Positions 45,635-57,969 of a DNA stretch of 64,000 bases are shown piece after piece. This stretch comes from Lampris incognitus. Its lineage: Eukaryota; Chordata; Actinopteri; Lampriformes; Lampridae. Under the pieces are notes generated by a model. It made no database searches. It was not told where the DNA came from and saw nothing but the letters and a program-made list of their open reading frames with translations. Location of the stretch: the NCBI RefSeq assembly GCF_029633865.1, contig NC_079213.1, forward strand, positions 84,702,803 to 84,766,802, written 5' to 3'. Made by a program: the position numbers and the translations under genes. The stretch's first letter is position 1. Each line of letters opens with the position of its first letter.

Positions 45635-48600
45635 ACCCACACCTAGAGAGGGATGGTGTGGGTAATGTAGATGTATCCCTCACTGATGTCTCCGACCTGG
45701 CTCACTTGTATGAAGACAAGTGTGCCAAAGTACCTCAGGGTTCGCGTATGTTCATTCAGGCGACACAGAGGATTCAGGCTTTCAGTGACTTGTTCTATGC
45801 TCCTGTTCTTGTCAACCAGAGTGTGCAGCTTAATGGCATGTTGGATACTGGCTCTATGTCATGCAGTATCAGTGAAAATGCAGTAGAAAAGCTCCGCTCT
45901 GGGGGTGTTTTACCTGAGAAGCAGCAGCCTGAAGAGAACATTGTCTTGATTGGCTGCGGTGGTCTGGAGACTAGGCCTGATGGTTTTTATGACTTCAACA
46001 TGCAGCTTTATGGTGTTTCCTTTGTCATACCCACTGTGGTCGTGCCCGGTCAGCATGATGATCTGATAGTCGGCACAAACGTCATTAAACATGTGGCCCA
46101 TGTACTCAAGAGTGGTACTGAGTACTGGGACATCGCGTCCAGACAGGAACATCCGTCTAGTCCTGACGTTGAACAGTTCCTGTCCATGTTCACGAATGTA
46201 GAGCGCTGGAGGGGTGGTGCAGTTCCTGAGAAGATAGGTACTGTTAAGCTCACCCAGGCCGTGACACTCTTACCGAGGCACGAGCACTTAGTCTGGGGCA
46301 GACTTCCTGCTAAGGTGCCTATGTCAGCTGGAAGCACTGTTGTTGTGGAGCCGACAGACTCCAAGGCCATGCCACGTGGTGTCCTCGTAGGTCGACTTGT
46401 CACACCGCTCTGGGGTGATAGGTGGGTACCCATGACTGTTGTCAATCCGTCTGACAAAGCCATCACGCTGAAAAGGAACTGCAAGTTGGCTGATGTGTTT
46501 CCATGCTTGGCGATTGAGGACTTTAATGTTTTCCAGGGACTGCAATCAGTTACGGGGAGGCATGAGTCCAACGCCACAGGTAGTGCCTGTCCCCCTGTCC
46601 AGCCGGCTAGGAGTTTGTCAGAGCTCGGACTCAGTGACATTGACCTCAGCTCCTGTCAGGTTAGTGAGGCATGCAAGTCCCAGCTCACTCAGCTGCTCAC
46701 CGAGTACCATGACATCTTCTCCAGGGACTCTCTGGACTGTGGCGAGGTCACAGGATACACACATCGCATCCATCTGGTGGATGAGCGCCCCTTTCGCTTG
46801 CCCTACAGGAGGGTTCCCCCAGCCCACTATCAGAAGTTGAGACAGGTTCTCACTGATATGGAGGAGAAAGGGATTATCCGGAAGTCCTCGAGCGCATACG
46901 CTTCACCGCTGGTTATGGTGTGGAAGAAGGATGGCGGGCTTCGGATCTGCACTGATTTCAGATGGCTGAATGCTCGAACCTTGAAAGACGCTCATCCCTT
47001 GCCACACCAGTCGGACTGTCTTGCCGCGCTGGGTGGTAACTGCCTCTTTAGTATGATGGACCTCACCTCTGGCTTCTTCAACATCCCAATGCATGAAGAT
47101 GACAAGAAGTACACTGCTTTCACGACTCCCCTTGGGTTGCATGAATACAATCGCATGCCACAGGGCCTTTGTAATAGCCCTGCAGCCTTCATGAGAATGA
47201 TGATTGGGATCTTTGGGGATCTGAACTTCACGAAGCTTTTGTGCTATCTTGATGATCTTCTTGTCTTCGCGCCGTCAGAGGTTGAGGCTCTGTCGAGGCT
47301 CCGCACTGTGTTTCAGAGGTTGAGGGAGAACAACTTGAAACTGGCTCCAAAAAAGTGTCATCTGCTGCAGAAGCAGGTGCGGTTTTGGGGCCACGTGGTT
47401 GATGGCGGAGGTGTGTCTGTCGATCCCTCCAAAGTAGAGGTAATCTCCAACATGACAGTGCAGGATCTCATGGAAGGTGATGGGTGCACGCCTTCTGTTT
47501 CCTTGGTATGGTATTTTACTACCAGCATTTCCTCCCGAACTGCTCCTCCGTGGCTAAGCCCCTGTTCGCCCTTACAGCTGGACAAAAGAGGAGGGGGAGG
47601 TCAGCTAAGGATAAGAAGCCCCATGGCAGCTTCCGTAAGCTTACCTCCGCAGACTGGACGGGGGAATGTGGGGAAGCATTTGATCTGTTGAAGACGATGT
47701 TACTGGAGTGTGTGGTGCTTGCCCATCCAGACTTTGAGGTGCCTTTCATTTTGTCGGTCGATTAGTCTTTGGACGGACTCGGCGCGGGGCTGTCTCAAGT
47801 GCCACGAGGAGAGTCCAAGGCCAGACCTGTTGGTTTTGCAAGCAAGTCCCTCAGTGCCTCACAGCGGAAGTATCCAGCTCATAGACTGGAGTTCATGGCG
47901 CTGAAGTGGAGTGTTTGTGAAAAATTCAGCCACTGGCTGAAGGGTCAAAGCTTCACCGTTTGGACAGACAATAATCCGCTGACTTATCTCCTAACGAAGC
48001 CAAAGCTTGATGCGTGTGAGATCCGCTGGGTGTCTAAGTTGGCGTCTTACACCTTCGATCTCAAACACCTGCCAGGGAAGAAAAACGTGGTGGCGGATGC
48101 ATTGAGTCGCGACCCTTTTTCCAAGCCCGTCAGTCAGAGGCTAGTTAGGGAGCCCTACCCGGCCCTTGTTCAGGAAGCCGACGGGGTTGAGGGGGACTCT
48201 GTGCAGGATGTTTTCAGACTCAGTTGCCAGTCCCAAACAGTGAGCAGTGCGCGATCTGGGTTTGCTTGTGATGCAGCTGAGGTCAGGGCTTTTTGTCAAG
48301 CCAAATGTGACTGGCCTGATGCATCAGTATTCACAGCACTCAGTTTGGTCCAGCACGTTCAGCATCTGTCGGGTGGTCAGGATACACCGCCAATGTTATC
48401 CACCGAGGAGCACAGGTTGAGTCAGGAGCAGGACCCCTGCATCTCCAAGGTGTTGCCCTTTGTCGCTGTTCGGAAGCGGCCATCGAGACGTGAGAGGCAT
48501 GGTGCTGACCAGAAGGTCCTCAGTCTGTTGAAACAGTGGGAGAAGTTGGAAGTCAATGATGGTGTCTTGTACAGGGTGACAAAGGACCCAGTGTTCAAGC

Positions 48601-50177
48601 AGAGGAGGTCTCAGTATGTTTTACCTCTGAGTCTGAAAGACAAGGCACTGTCTGGCATCCACGATCACGCTGGTCATCAGGGCCAGGACCGTACTCTCTC
48701 TCTTGCAAGGCAGCGTTTTTATTGGCCTGACACGGAGAGGGATATCAGAGCATATGTCAGATGCTGTCGGAGATGTGTGTTTGGGAAGACCCCAGAGCCA
48801 GCTGCTTGCGCGCCCCTGGAGAGCATTAAAACCTCCGCACCGACGCAGCTTGTGTGTATGGATTTCTGGTCCGCTGAGGACAGTAAGCAGCGGTCGGTCG
48901 ATGTCCTAGTGGTTACTGACCACTTCACTAAGCTTGCTCACGCGTTCCCCTGTGCCAATCAGACAGCGAAGCAGGTCGCCAAGAAACTCTGGGATCATGT
49001 ATTCTGTGTTTACGGGTTTCCGGAGAGAATACATTCTGACCAGGGCACAAATTTTGAGAGCAACCTGATTGCAGAGCTTCTCAGGTTGGCGGGTGTAGCG
49101 AAGTCCCACACAACGGCCTACCATCCTATGGGTAATGGCGGGACAGAGCGGTTTAATCGCACGATGGGGAATATGCTCCGTTCCCTTCCGCTTCAGCAGA
49201 AGCAACAGTGGCATCAGCAGATCCATTCTCTCACGCTCGCGTACAATGCCACTGTTCACGAGACCACGGGTTACCCGCCTTTCTTCCTGATGTATGGGCG
49301 TGTCCCAAGACTGCCGGTGGATGTTATGTTCAGGCAGGTTCTGCATGACCCTCACGTTGTTGACTATAACTCTTATGCTCAGTCTCTGCTTTCCTGTCTA
49401 AGGAGTGCAATGGAGATCGCTCAGAAGCACTCCACGGCTGAGCAGCAGCATCAGGCGCGACAGTACAACAGACACGCCAAGGGCACTGTCCTGTCTGTCG
49501 GGGATTGTGTTTTGGTTGCGAACCAGAGTGAGCGAGGGAAGAGAAAGTTGGCTGACAAATGGGAGAACGGAGTGTACACGGTTGTCGGTGTCAACCCCAA
49601 TATCCACGTCTACAAGATTCAGGATGCAGAGGGGCACACCAGGGTGGTGCACAGGAACCGTTTGTTGGAGGTCAACTTCTTGCCCCTTCCTGAGTTAGAT
49701 CAGGGTGAGGAGTCCAGTACAACCAGTCAGTTGCTTGACTGCGCAGAGTCCGATGAGGAGGACAGTGCAGATGGCCTGACGGTCTCAGGGGATGCAGTGG
49801 GGCTAGCAGTCTCATCACTTGGAGACTCGCCTAGATCTGAGTGGGCAGAAGCGGAAGAGTTCATTCCGTCTAGTCTGGTAGTCAGTCCTGTGGGGGCCAC
49901 TGCTCAGTCTCCACCCAACATACACGCACCACACAACACACATGCACCACACATAGAGGCATCACACTCACTCGATGTAGGTGTTATATCTCACACTGAT
50001 TCGCACACAGGGGCACCACCCTCACTCGATACAGATGTTGCAGCTCGCACTGTCTCACGCACACAAGTAGAGAGCAATGGTCGGGTTAGGACACGCACAG
50101 GGAGGGTGGTGAGGTCAGTGAACAGGTTAATAGAATCTATGGCTCAGATGCCATTTCTACGGAGTGCGAGGGTTTGA
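45511..50177 (+). pseudogene. Pol of Gypsy element B, frameshifted and with a stop
   Basis: Protease LDTGS (Asp codon 45844); reverse transcriptase with MMDLTSGFFNIPMHEDD and CYLDDLLVF (47245-47256). After about 47490 the frame jumps, with a few residues apparently lost before FLGMVFYYQHFLPN, and continues in another frame through the RT-RNase H boundary. A TAG at 47763-47765 interrupts that frame (FILSVD, stop, SLDGLGAGLSQ). Frame 47769-50177 (802 aa) holds RNase H (WTDNNPLTYLL), integrase zinc region (HDHAGHQG...CRRCVFG) and core: Asp at 48861, Asp at 49038 and Glu at 49145 (TERFNR). No chromodomain is seen. PR-RT-RH-IN order makes it Ty3/Gypsy, of a different lineage from element A. Confidence 0.9.
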
Positions 50178-50479
50178 ACTTTGATGGAGGTTGGAGTCAT
50201 TCAAACTAGTTTAATGTGAGTTATTAGGTGTCTATCAGACAGGGTTGTTTTGGGCCAAGTGCATGGTGTGGCGTATCAGGCGTCACATTGATCTAAGGGA
50301 ATTCTGAGACTTGATCAACCTCATTATTTTCTGGACCTCGTAACTGAGGTAGCTCCTAAGTTGACTGGAGGACTAGGTCCTTCTTTTCACTTGTGCCAGT
50401 AGTCAGTGATGGGCTTTTCCTTTCCTCTTTCTCTTTTTATCCTGCTGTCAGGATGTTGGTGAATTTCAGGAGGGGTGAA

Positions 50480-51049
50480 TGTAACCAGGTTAAAATTAAT
50501 GTTTTTATTTTATTTTGTTTGAGTATGAAATATCACCAAATCCTGTCTGTGTGCTGTTATTAGTGTTTACTACATTTTATTTTATGTCATTATTTACTTT
50601 TATGTATGTTTTATAACGACCGTCATATACTTGTACTGTCGCTTTAAGAGCGAGGTCTTGTGGGTACACGGAAGAGGGAACGCGGGAGAGGCCATTTTTG
50701 TTTTGTGGAGGGAGTCTCAAGCAGCGATCGAGCCGAGCCACGCGTGTTTCTTACCGTAGCACAGTTTTGCTGGTTGAGGAGAACGTAACCTTGAGTATCC
50801 CTGTAAGAAGATACTGCAAGCTGTGGGATAAAATACTTGTTTATCCTTTCTTACATCGGAGTCCCGTGGACGGTTTCTCCTTCTAACGCACACGAGTGAA
50901 GTCCGGGCAGTGGTTGAGCTTCGACCCCCACGTCCGTAAGAAACACCGCTCCAGCTGGAGGACTGGACGTTTGTCGAAGGGTTTGAAACCAAAATAAATG
51001 GCAAGGTGAGCCAAATAGAGTCCTGTGTGTTCCCCCTCCTTCCTTGATC

Positions 51050-51080
<31 letters not shown>

Positions 51081-51209
51081 GAGACTGAGGGCCCCCCACA
51101 ACACCTGGGGCCCCACCCAAAATAGAACACAACGCAGAGCTAACGATGAGAGTGACGGGCGTGCAGCAGGCTGACCAGCATAGAACACCATAGGACTGCC
51201 CCCGTTACA
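50480..51209 (+). repeat. 3' LTR of Gypsy element B
   Basis: 730 bp, starting TGTAACCAGG after a purine-rich tract (CAGGAGGGGTGAA) and ending CCCGTTACA. TGTAAC/GTTACA form a 6-bp terminal inversion. It includes an ATG-trinucleotide run near 51052-51079. It abuts the LTR of element A at 51210, so B had inserted just inside the end of A's 5' LTR. Confidence 0.88.
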
Positions 51210-51414
51210 TAGAGGAGCTCAAGCAGGAGTCGTGACAACTTTCTCTTTCGGCTACACAACGTGCACCATTTGTTCCTTCCACCATTACAACAACAACAAA
51301 CAACCCGCGCAGCGGAAGTGTGTCACTGTAAACCCGAACCGAGGAAACAGCAGCTGTAAACTAACGTTCCTACTAGCTCAATAAGGGGAATTATGTAGCC
51401 CCATAACCACTACA
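51210..51414 (-). repeat. LTR of Gypsy element A (5' LTR in element orientation)
   Basis: 205 bp, the partner of 39604-39810 minus its outermost TG. Followed by ATAG (51415-51418), the same 4 bases that precede the left LTR. This proves the two LTRs belong to one insertion now split by element B. Confidence 0.9.
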
Positions 51415-51567
51415 ATAGAGTCTTATAAGTGTGTCTCGAAATGGAAGTCCATATTTAAGACCCGAACTCCAAAGCAATGACTCTGCTGGAAGAGATTTTA
51501 GGTGTTTTTGTCATTATCATCACTATCATCATTATTTGCTGGAATGAGACATGTTCTCTAGGATGTT

Positions 51568-51655
51568 GAGTTGCTGTAAAGCCCCTTGAGGCAAATTTGT
51601 AATTTGTGATATTGGGCTATACAAATAAAATTTACTTGACTTGACTTGACTCTAG
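51568..51655 (+). repeat. Shared LINE/SINE 3' tail with TTGAC repeats
   Basis: Near-identical to 36650-36732, ending in TTGAC repeats. Confidence 0.75.
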
Positions 51656-54077
51656 ATGTGAGTATGATCATAACTAGAAACATCTCCAAAGTTGATCTGC
51701 TCAGATGATCATTCTGTCTGTAACGATCGCTTGGGGTTGATCTCAAAGGCGTTAAATTCATAAAGCTAAACTTTCTTTAATACTTGCATCCTTACAGGAG
51801 GCCTGTATGAAAATACCTTTCAAGGGTTTCTGAGACAAATAAAATAAAATAAAAATCTCAAAAATGATCAGTTTTGTTTGTTAACACCTGTTGAGCAATC
51901 TAAGGTGAGGCTAAGTGCTCACCTTAAAACTACATTTGGCATTTTACTTCCCCGTCAAACACATCGAATACCTAACATGTATGTCTTCTCCAATACGGTC
52001 TGGTTTCAAGATGGCGGCGTGCTGGGCTCCCTGTTTAGTGCTATGTTTTCTTTGTTATTTATACGTTAGTTTTAAGTTTACTTACAAGTGTAGGTCATGC
52101 GCTCTTCTACAGCCGTTAGGAACTTTTAAACCTCAGAACGGATTACTCACTTCCCTCCACCATCACGGACAATTTCCCCATTGATAAAATCCGCTCGCCG
52201 GTCTCGCAGTGGAAGCGCTGCCCCCGTCGGCAACGTAAACAGAAGAGGGGGAAACGAGGCGGGCTACATGCTAAGCCAAGTAGCGCTCCCTTCAAAGTTT
52301 CCCTCCCCAGCATCTACATGGCTAATATCCGATCGTTAGCTAACAAAATGGACGAGATAAGACTCAGGCTGTCCCCTCAGAAAAGGCTGCAGAACTGCTG
52401 TCTGCTGATGTTTACGGAGACTTGGCTCAACAGCAACATAGCCGACTCGGCAGTCGAGCTAGTGGGCCGCACAGCCTTCCGTGCCGACAGGACAGCGGAC
52501 TCCGGCAAGATCCGCGGAGGAGGTTTGAGTATTTATGTCAATAACTCTTAGTGCAACAATATAAAGATCGTTGAAAGGCATTGCTCTGCTGATCTCGAGC
52601 TCCCTATGATTCAGTGCAGGCCTTTTTACCTGCCCAGGGAGCTAACGGCCACTACCATCGCCGCTGTATACATCCCCCCACATGCTAATGCTAAGGTAGC
52701 ACTTAAGCAGCTACAATGTGCCATCAGCAGACAACAGACCAAACGCTCGGATAATGCCTTTATCATAGGTGGTGATTTTAATCAGGCTAACCTCATGGCT
52801 GTATTGCCCAAATTCCATCAGCATGTCTCCTGCCCCACTAGGGGACAAAACACCCTGGACCATCTCTATACAAACATTAAGGACTCATACAAAGCTACTC
52901 CCTGCCCCCACCTGGGGCATTCTGACCACCTCTGCCTGTTCCTGGTCCCAGCCTACAAACCCCTAATAAAACGGGTCAACCCTGCAGTAAAGGCAATCAC
53001 TGTCTGGCCAGAAGGAGCAGTCACTGAATTCCAGGACTGTTTTGACAACACAGGCTGGAGTATTTTTGCACATTCAGCTACCCATGGCTCCCATATAGAC
53101 ATTAATGAACAGACATCTGCCATACTATCCTACATTAACTTTTGCACTGAGAGTGTCACAACAAAAAATCAATCTGCGCCTTTCCAAACCAGAAACCCTG
53201 GATGACCAGTGAGGTCCGGGAGCTGCTGAAAGTCCGGGATGTAGCGTTCAAGTCAGGTAACTGTGAGGCCTACAGCGCAGCCAGATCCAACCTCAAAAAG
53301 GGCATCAGAACAGCCAAACATAAATTTTCCCTACGAATAGAGGACCACTTTCACAATAACGCCGATCCCCGGCAAATGTGGCAAGGCCTTCAGTCTATCA
53401 CAGACTGCAAAAGCTCCAATAGTGGTCCCACTGTCCATGATGCCTCCCTGCCAGACAAGCTAGATCATTTCTATGCCTGCTTCGACAAGGACAATACTGA
53501 CCCAGCCACAAAAATCTCCAGCCACCCAGAAAACCAGGTGCTCCCTCTATCGACCACAGAGGTCAGAGAATCACTGCGCAGAGTGAACACACGGAAGGCT
53601 GCCGGACCGGATGGCATACTGGGTCGGGTCCTCCGGGAATGTGCTGACCAGCTGGCTGAGGTTTTCACAACTATATTTAACCTCTCACTGTCCCAATCCG
53701 TAGTCCCGGCATGCTTTAAGACCATCTCTATCATTCCTGTCTCCAAGAAACCAACATCCACATGTCTGAATGACTACCGATCCATAGCACTCATCCCCAT
53801 TGCCATGAAGTGCTTTGAGAGACTGGTTCTGGCTCACATCAAAAACATTATCCCCCCCACATTTGACCCACATCAGTCGCCTACCATCCCAAAAGGTCTG
53901 CTGAGGATACCATTGCCACTGCCCTGCACCTTGCTCTGACCTACCTTGAACTTAACAACACATACATCCGGATGCTGTTTATAGATTATGACTCTGCCTT
54001 CAACACTATCATCCCCGCCAAACTAACCATCAAACTCCTCTCCCTTGCACCCTGGACTTCCTGACCAACAGACCTTA

Positions 54078-54692
54078 TGCTACGTTCAGACCAAAGGCGG
54101 CGAGAGAGTTGGCGCCGCTTTGTTCGCCAGAGTTTGGCCGCCAGCTTCGCCAGGTGTGTTCGAACAGAACGCGAATTCGCTGTGTTGACGTCACAACAAG
54201 CAGACTAGTTACACCAACGCTGCTAGCAAGTTTGCTAGACCGCACACAACAAATACCACACACGAGCAGTTTGTGTTTACTTGTGATCATCATGGATGAG
54301 CGACAGAGATCAGTTGTGGTGGCTCTGCTTTATATCAACTTGCGCCGCCGAAACCGGCGTCAGCGTTCGGTTTGGGTTCATAGCATAAACCGGAGACGTG
54401 CCCAGCTTGGCGAATTTCACCGGAATTCTGGGTAGGGGGCGTGTATTCTTTCTCAACATGAAGGCGGGTTCTAACCCTACTTGAAGGTGATTGGCTATCG
54501 CCTGGCGAAATCTTCGCCCGAGTTGGACATTTTTGAACTCCCGCGAAGACGCGCGTTCGTCGCTCGATTCGCCCAATTCGCGCCGCCCGTAATTTCGCCG
54601 CGAATTATTCCGCCCATTCGCCTCCTCCCATTGACTTTGCATGCATTCGCGCCGCCCAAAAAATTCTCGCCGCCTTTGGTCTGAACGTAGCA
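54078..54692 (+). mobile_element. PIF-Harbinger-type deletion derivative inside the LINE
   Basis: The ends are inverted repeats (TGCTACGTTCAGACC... and its complement, continuing through AAAGGCGGCGAGA). Both ends are flanked by TTA (54075-54077 and 54693-54695), the 3-bp target duplication typical of PIF-Harbinger. The right subterminal region has repeated ATTCGCC/ATTCGCGCC motifs. Length 615 bp, far short of an autonomous element. It is younger than the LINE it interrupts. Confidence 0.9.
54292..54435 (+). pseudogene. N-terminal remnant of Harbinger transposase
   Basis: 47 codons starting MDERQRSVVVALLYINLRRR, followed by RQRSVWVHSINRRRAQLGEF and a stop. The 'W-V-H-x-I-x-x-R-R-x-x-x-G-E-F' pattern is the start of PIF-Harbinger nuclease-type transposases. 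The DDE catalytic domain is entirely absent. This is evidence that the element is an internal deletion of an autonomous Harbinger. Confidence 0.75.
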
Positions 54693-55735
54693 TTAGTCTG
54701 TTAGGTTAGGTGACCACACCTCCTCCACCCTGACCCTCAGCACAGGTGCCCCTCAAGGCTGTGTTCTGAGCCCCCCCCTTTCTTCCTCTTTACCCACGAC
54801 AGCCTGTCAACTCACCCTTCAAATGTTATAGTTAAGTTTGCAGATGACACCACAGTCATTGGCCGTATCACCATCAATGACGAGACGGCCTACAGGGACG
54901 AGATTCAGTACCTCACATCATGGTGTACTACCAACAGTCTTGTCCTCAATGTGCAGAAGACGAAGGAGCTGATTGTGGACTTCAGGAGGTCTAGAAGCTG
55001 CAGCCATTCCCCCATACACATCAATGGGGTGGAAGTGGAGCATGTTTCCAGCTTTAAATTCCTTGGAGTGCACATCAGTGAGGAACTTTCCTGGACATCA
55101 AACACTCAGGCCCTTGTGAAAAAGGCCCAACAACGCCTGCATTTCCTGAGGAGGCTGAGGAGTGCCCGTCTGTCCCCCAAAATTCTCACCAACTTCTACC
55201 ACTGCACCATAGAGAGAATCCTGACCAGCTGCATCTCAGTGTGGTACGGCAATTGCACCTCAGTAGACCAGAAAGCTCTGCAGTGGGTTGTCAAGGCGGC
55301 CCAGCATATCACCGGTACCCAGCTCCCAGCCATAAAAGACATTTATCACAAACGCTGCCTTCGAAGGGGTCTCAGCATCAGCAGAGATCCCACCCACCCC
55401 AACCATGGACTGTTCTCCCCCCTGCGCTCTGGGAGGCGCTACAGGAGCCTCAGAGCCCGCACTACAAGGCTCAAAAACAGCTTCTTTCCACAAGCTGTTG
55501 TCCACCTGAACCTGGTTACCCACTGAATCTCTGTAGATATTTTTTTTAATTGTTTGTGCTCTTGCTCTTTTTTTAAACTTATTTTTAGCTTTTGGTCTTC
55601 ATGTGTGTATATCTTATACTGTGTTTGCTGTTTGCCTGTGTCTGTCTTGCACTGTTTGGTGAAGCCACAGCCCTCATTTCATTTTTAACATGTGCCTGCA
55701 CATTGTTTTTAATGACAATAAGTTGAATTGTGTGT

Positions 55736-56515
55736 GTGTGTGCGCGCATGCTTGCGTGCGTGTGGTGCATGTGTGTACATGTCTGAATGGTCTTCCAACG
55801 TTAGTGACCCTTTAGTCATCTTCAGTGTTCAGGCTTTTGTGAGCAAAAGCTGCAAAAAACAGACTTCCTGAAAATTATGATCTGCAGCTGTGAAAAATAC
55901 AAGTTAATCAGAGTCTAAGTTACCACAGAGTGTGCACGTGGTACAACGTTTATGGTTTATTTGAGATTCTGTAAATGTGAGGGACAGCAGGTTGCTTGTT
56001 CCAGCCATGTTGGAGGCTGTTAGCTGGCTGTTTATTAACTCATGTGCAGGTATTTATGCAAAAAGCATAAGAACAAGAAAACTGAGATATTACATAAAAT
56101 GAGAAGTTAAACCGTCTGCTGAGTTTATTTGGTGATAACAGGATTGGCAAACATCCAGCTATGCAGGCCAAAACACTTTCGTACTTGTGGTGTCTGTTAA
56201 CTTGTTTCGATTTCTACTCCTTCGCTATTTAATTCATTATAACTGCAGAAAAGACACATCAGTCATCCTTATCAAACCAAGTCAGCGTTGTTTCTATTTT
56301 ATCTCCCGTAGATAGACCAGAGAACAAAACACAGCCTGTGAAGAGGCTGAGCAGACTGGCACGTAGGTCCGCCCATCAGGACATCGACCTGCCAAGGCCC
56401 CGTCAAGGTTGTCAGGAGGAAGTCGCCCATCCTGTTCATTTATTTTTATCTTTTAAAATTCACATTGTCCAACATTCCAGAGCGATCGCAACAAACTTGG
56501 AGGGATGCAGACAGT
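55736..56515. other. Spacer, nothing recognised
   Basis: After the GT-rich tail of the LINE, no gene or named repeat is visible. Confidence 0.35.
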
Positions 56516-56520
56516 GTCTA

Positions 56521-56533
56521 ACCCCCCCCCCCC

Positions 56534-56567
<34 letters not shown>

Positions 56568-56568
56568 A
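56521..56568. repeat. C-tract and CA microsatellite
   Basis: A run of C followed by (AC)n. It generates a spurious open frame. Confidence 0.85.
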
Positions 56569-56771
56569 TCGGTAGCCATATCACTGAGTGGCATTTTGGA
56601 AGACATCACACGGCTGTGTTATGTGTCATGTTGAATGTGTTGTCTTTCCGTGCAACAGTTAAATGTTGCGCACCCTTTCATGTTTGAGATTGCGTTTTCT
56701 TCGGATCATATTGCCATGATTGAATACTGCATGTAAAAACCTCGTGAAGTAGTTTTGTTTTTTCTTTTTGA

Positions 56772-57205
56772 TGTTTTCCCCCCTTTTTTCCCCAATGGTC
56801 AATTGTACCCGTCCAATTACCCCGCTCTTCCGAGACGTCCCGGGCGCCGCTCTACCCCCTCTGCCGATCCGGGGAGGGCTGCAGACTACCACATATCTCC
56901 ACCGATACATGTGGAGTCGCCAGCCGCTTCTTTTCACCTGACAGTGAGGAGTTTCACCAGGGAGACGCAGCGCGTGGGACGATCACGCTATTCCCCCTAG
57001 TTCCCTCTTCCCCCCTGGACAGGCGCCCCGACCGACCAGAGGAGGCGCTAGTGCAGCGACCAGGACACATACCCACATCCGGCTTCCCACCCGCAGACAC
57101 GGGTGTATCCAGGGACGCCCGACCAAGATAAAACACGGGGATTCGAACCGGCGATCCCCGTGTTGGTAGGCAACGAAATAGACCGCTACACTACTCGGAC
57201 ACCCT
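56772..57205 (-). repeat. tRNA-derived SINE, first family, minus strand
   Basis: The reverse complement of the family at 17921. On the minus strand it starts 'gggtgtccgagtagtgtagc', has box B GGTTCGAAT at about 57139-57149, and ends in an A/G-rich tail near 56772. Confidence 0.85.
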
Positions 57206-57303
57206 GAAGTGTTTTTTAACTGACGCGAAATGCTCATGCACTGCAGAACACCTTTAATAATGCAAAAGCTATAAAATGTAATTGGTATATTTACTTTTTT
57301 TTT

Positions 57304-57835
57304 GATCAGATCAGGAATCAGGAACAATTTGTCATTTTTTAGACGTACTTGAATACACAAAGCAGTGTAACACCAAAAACACATCCAAAATTTCCCAAAA
57401 ACGACATCACCAAAAAACAGAGTATGAAGCATAAAAAACAATCAAAATAAAAAAACAAACAAAAAACAACCAGTTAACATCACAGTCCAAAAAAAAAAAC
57501 CAAACAAACAAATAAATAAAAAATCCTCTGTCCAGAGAACGAACTCCAGCCAGGATGACTGTCAGACGTGCCGGTCTGCATTGGCTAGCAGTTAGCTTAG
57601 CCCACCCCGCCTCCGCGCCCTGCCAGACTGCCCTCGGCGTTTCCTCCCCGGGCACAGCTCCAGACAGGGGTCGTGGTTCCTGGGCCCATCGGACGAACAG
57701 ACCAATCTCTCAGCCGATCCAACGCCAGCTCTCCCAGCCATTAAACGATAAAAATCGACAATCAAAATAAAAATTTCACACGATGACACAAACGCCGCCA
57801 CAAACGAGTTCGCGCCGCCATCTTCCCGAGAACGA
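57304..57835 (-). repeat. LINE-derived non-autonomous repeat, second copy
   Basis: Same 5' end ('gggaagatggcggc' on the minus strand), same 'ggctagcagttagcttagcc' block and same 'ttgttcctgattcctgat' tail as 38352-39165, but without the internal duplication. No RT. Confidence 0.65.
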
Positions 57836-57969
57836 ATACCCTTTTAACAGCAGCCCATTATCACGTTTGTGTGTTGTCTCATATCACATTGGAATTGGTG
57901 TTAATGTCTGTTGTATGCGCACTTGGGGTCTCTGCACCTCCCCAACAAGGACACCAGCTTCCTCCTGGG

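Larger units (their letters stand above)
51995..55735 (+). pseudogene. L2/CR1-like LINE, near full length but inactivated
   Basis: It starts near a 'caagatggcggcgtgctggg' leader. Endonuclease (APE) region: MANIRSLANKMDEIRLRL, TETWLNSNIADSAVEL, IIGGDFNQANL, HLGHSDHLCLF. Reverse transcriptase: KAAGPDGILGRVLREC, MLFIDYDSAFNT, GAPQGCVLS, FADDTTVIG, FLGVHISEELSW. C-terminal region: RRLRSARLSPKILTNFYHCT, ISVWYGNCTSVDQ. Lesions: a stop at 52549-52551, a 1-base shift near 53198, a further shift near 53880 and stops beyond. A 615-bp Harbinger element (54078-54692) splits the RT. The 3' tail 'tgacaataagttgaatt' is followed by a GT microsatellite (55728-55775). Confidence 0.85.

Noticed and set aside
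54310-54693. 127-codon minus-strand frame inside the Harbinger element
   Set aside because: Basic, Arg-rich translation of the repeated terminal motifs; the recognisable transposase start is on the plus strand at 54292.
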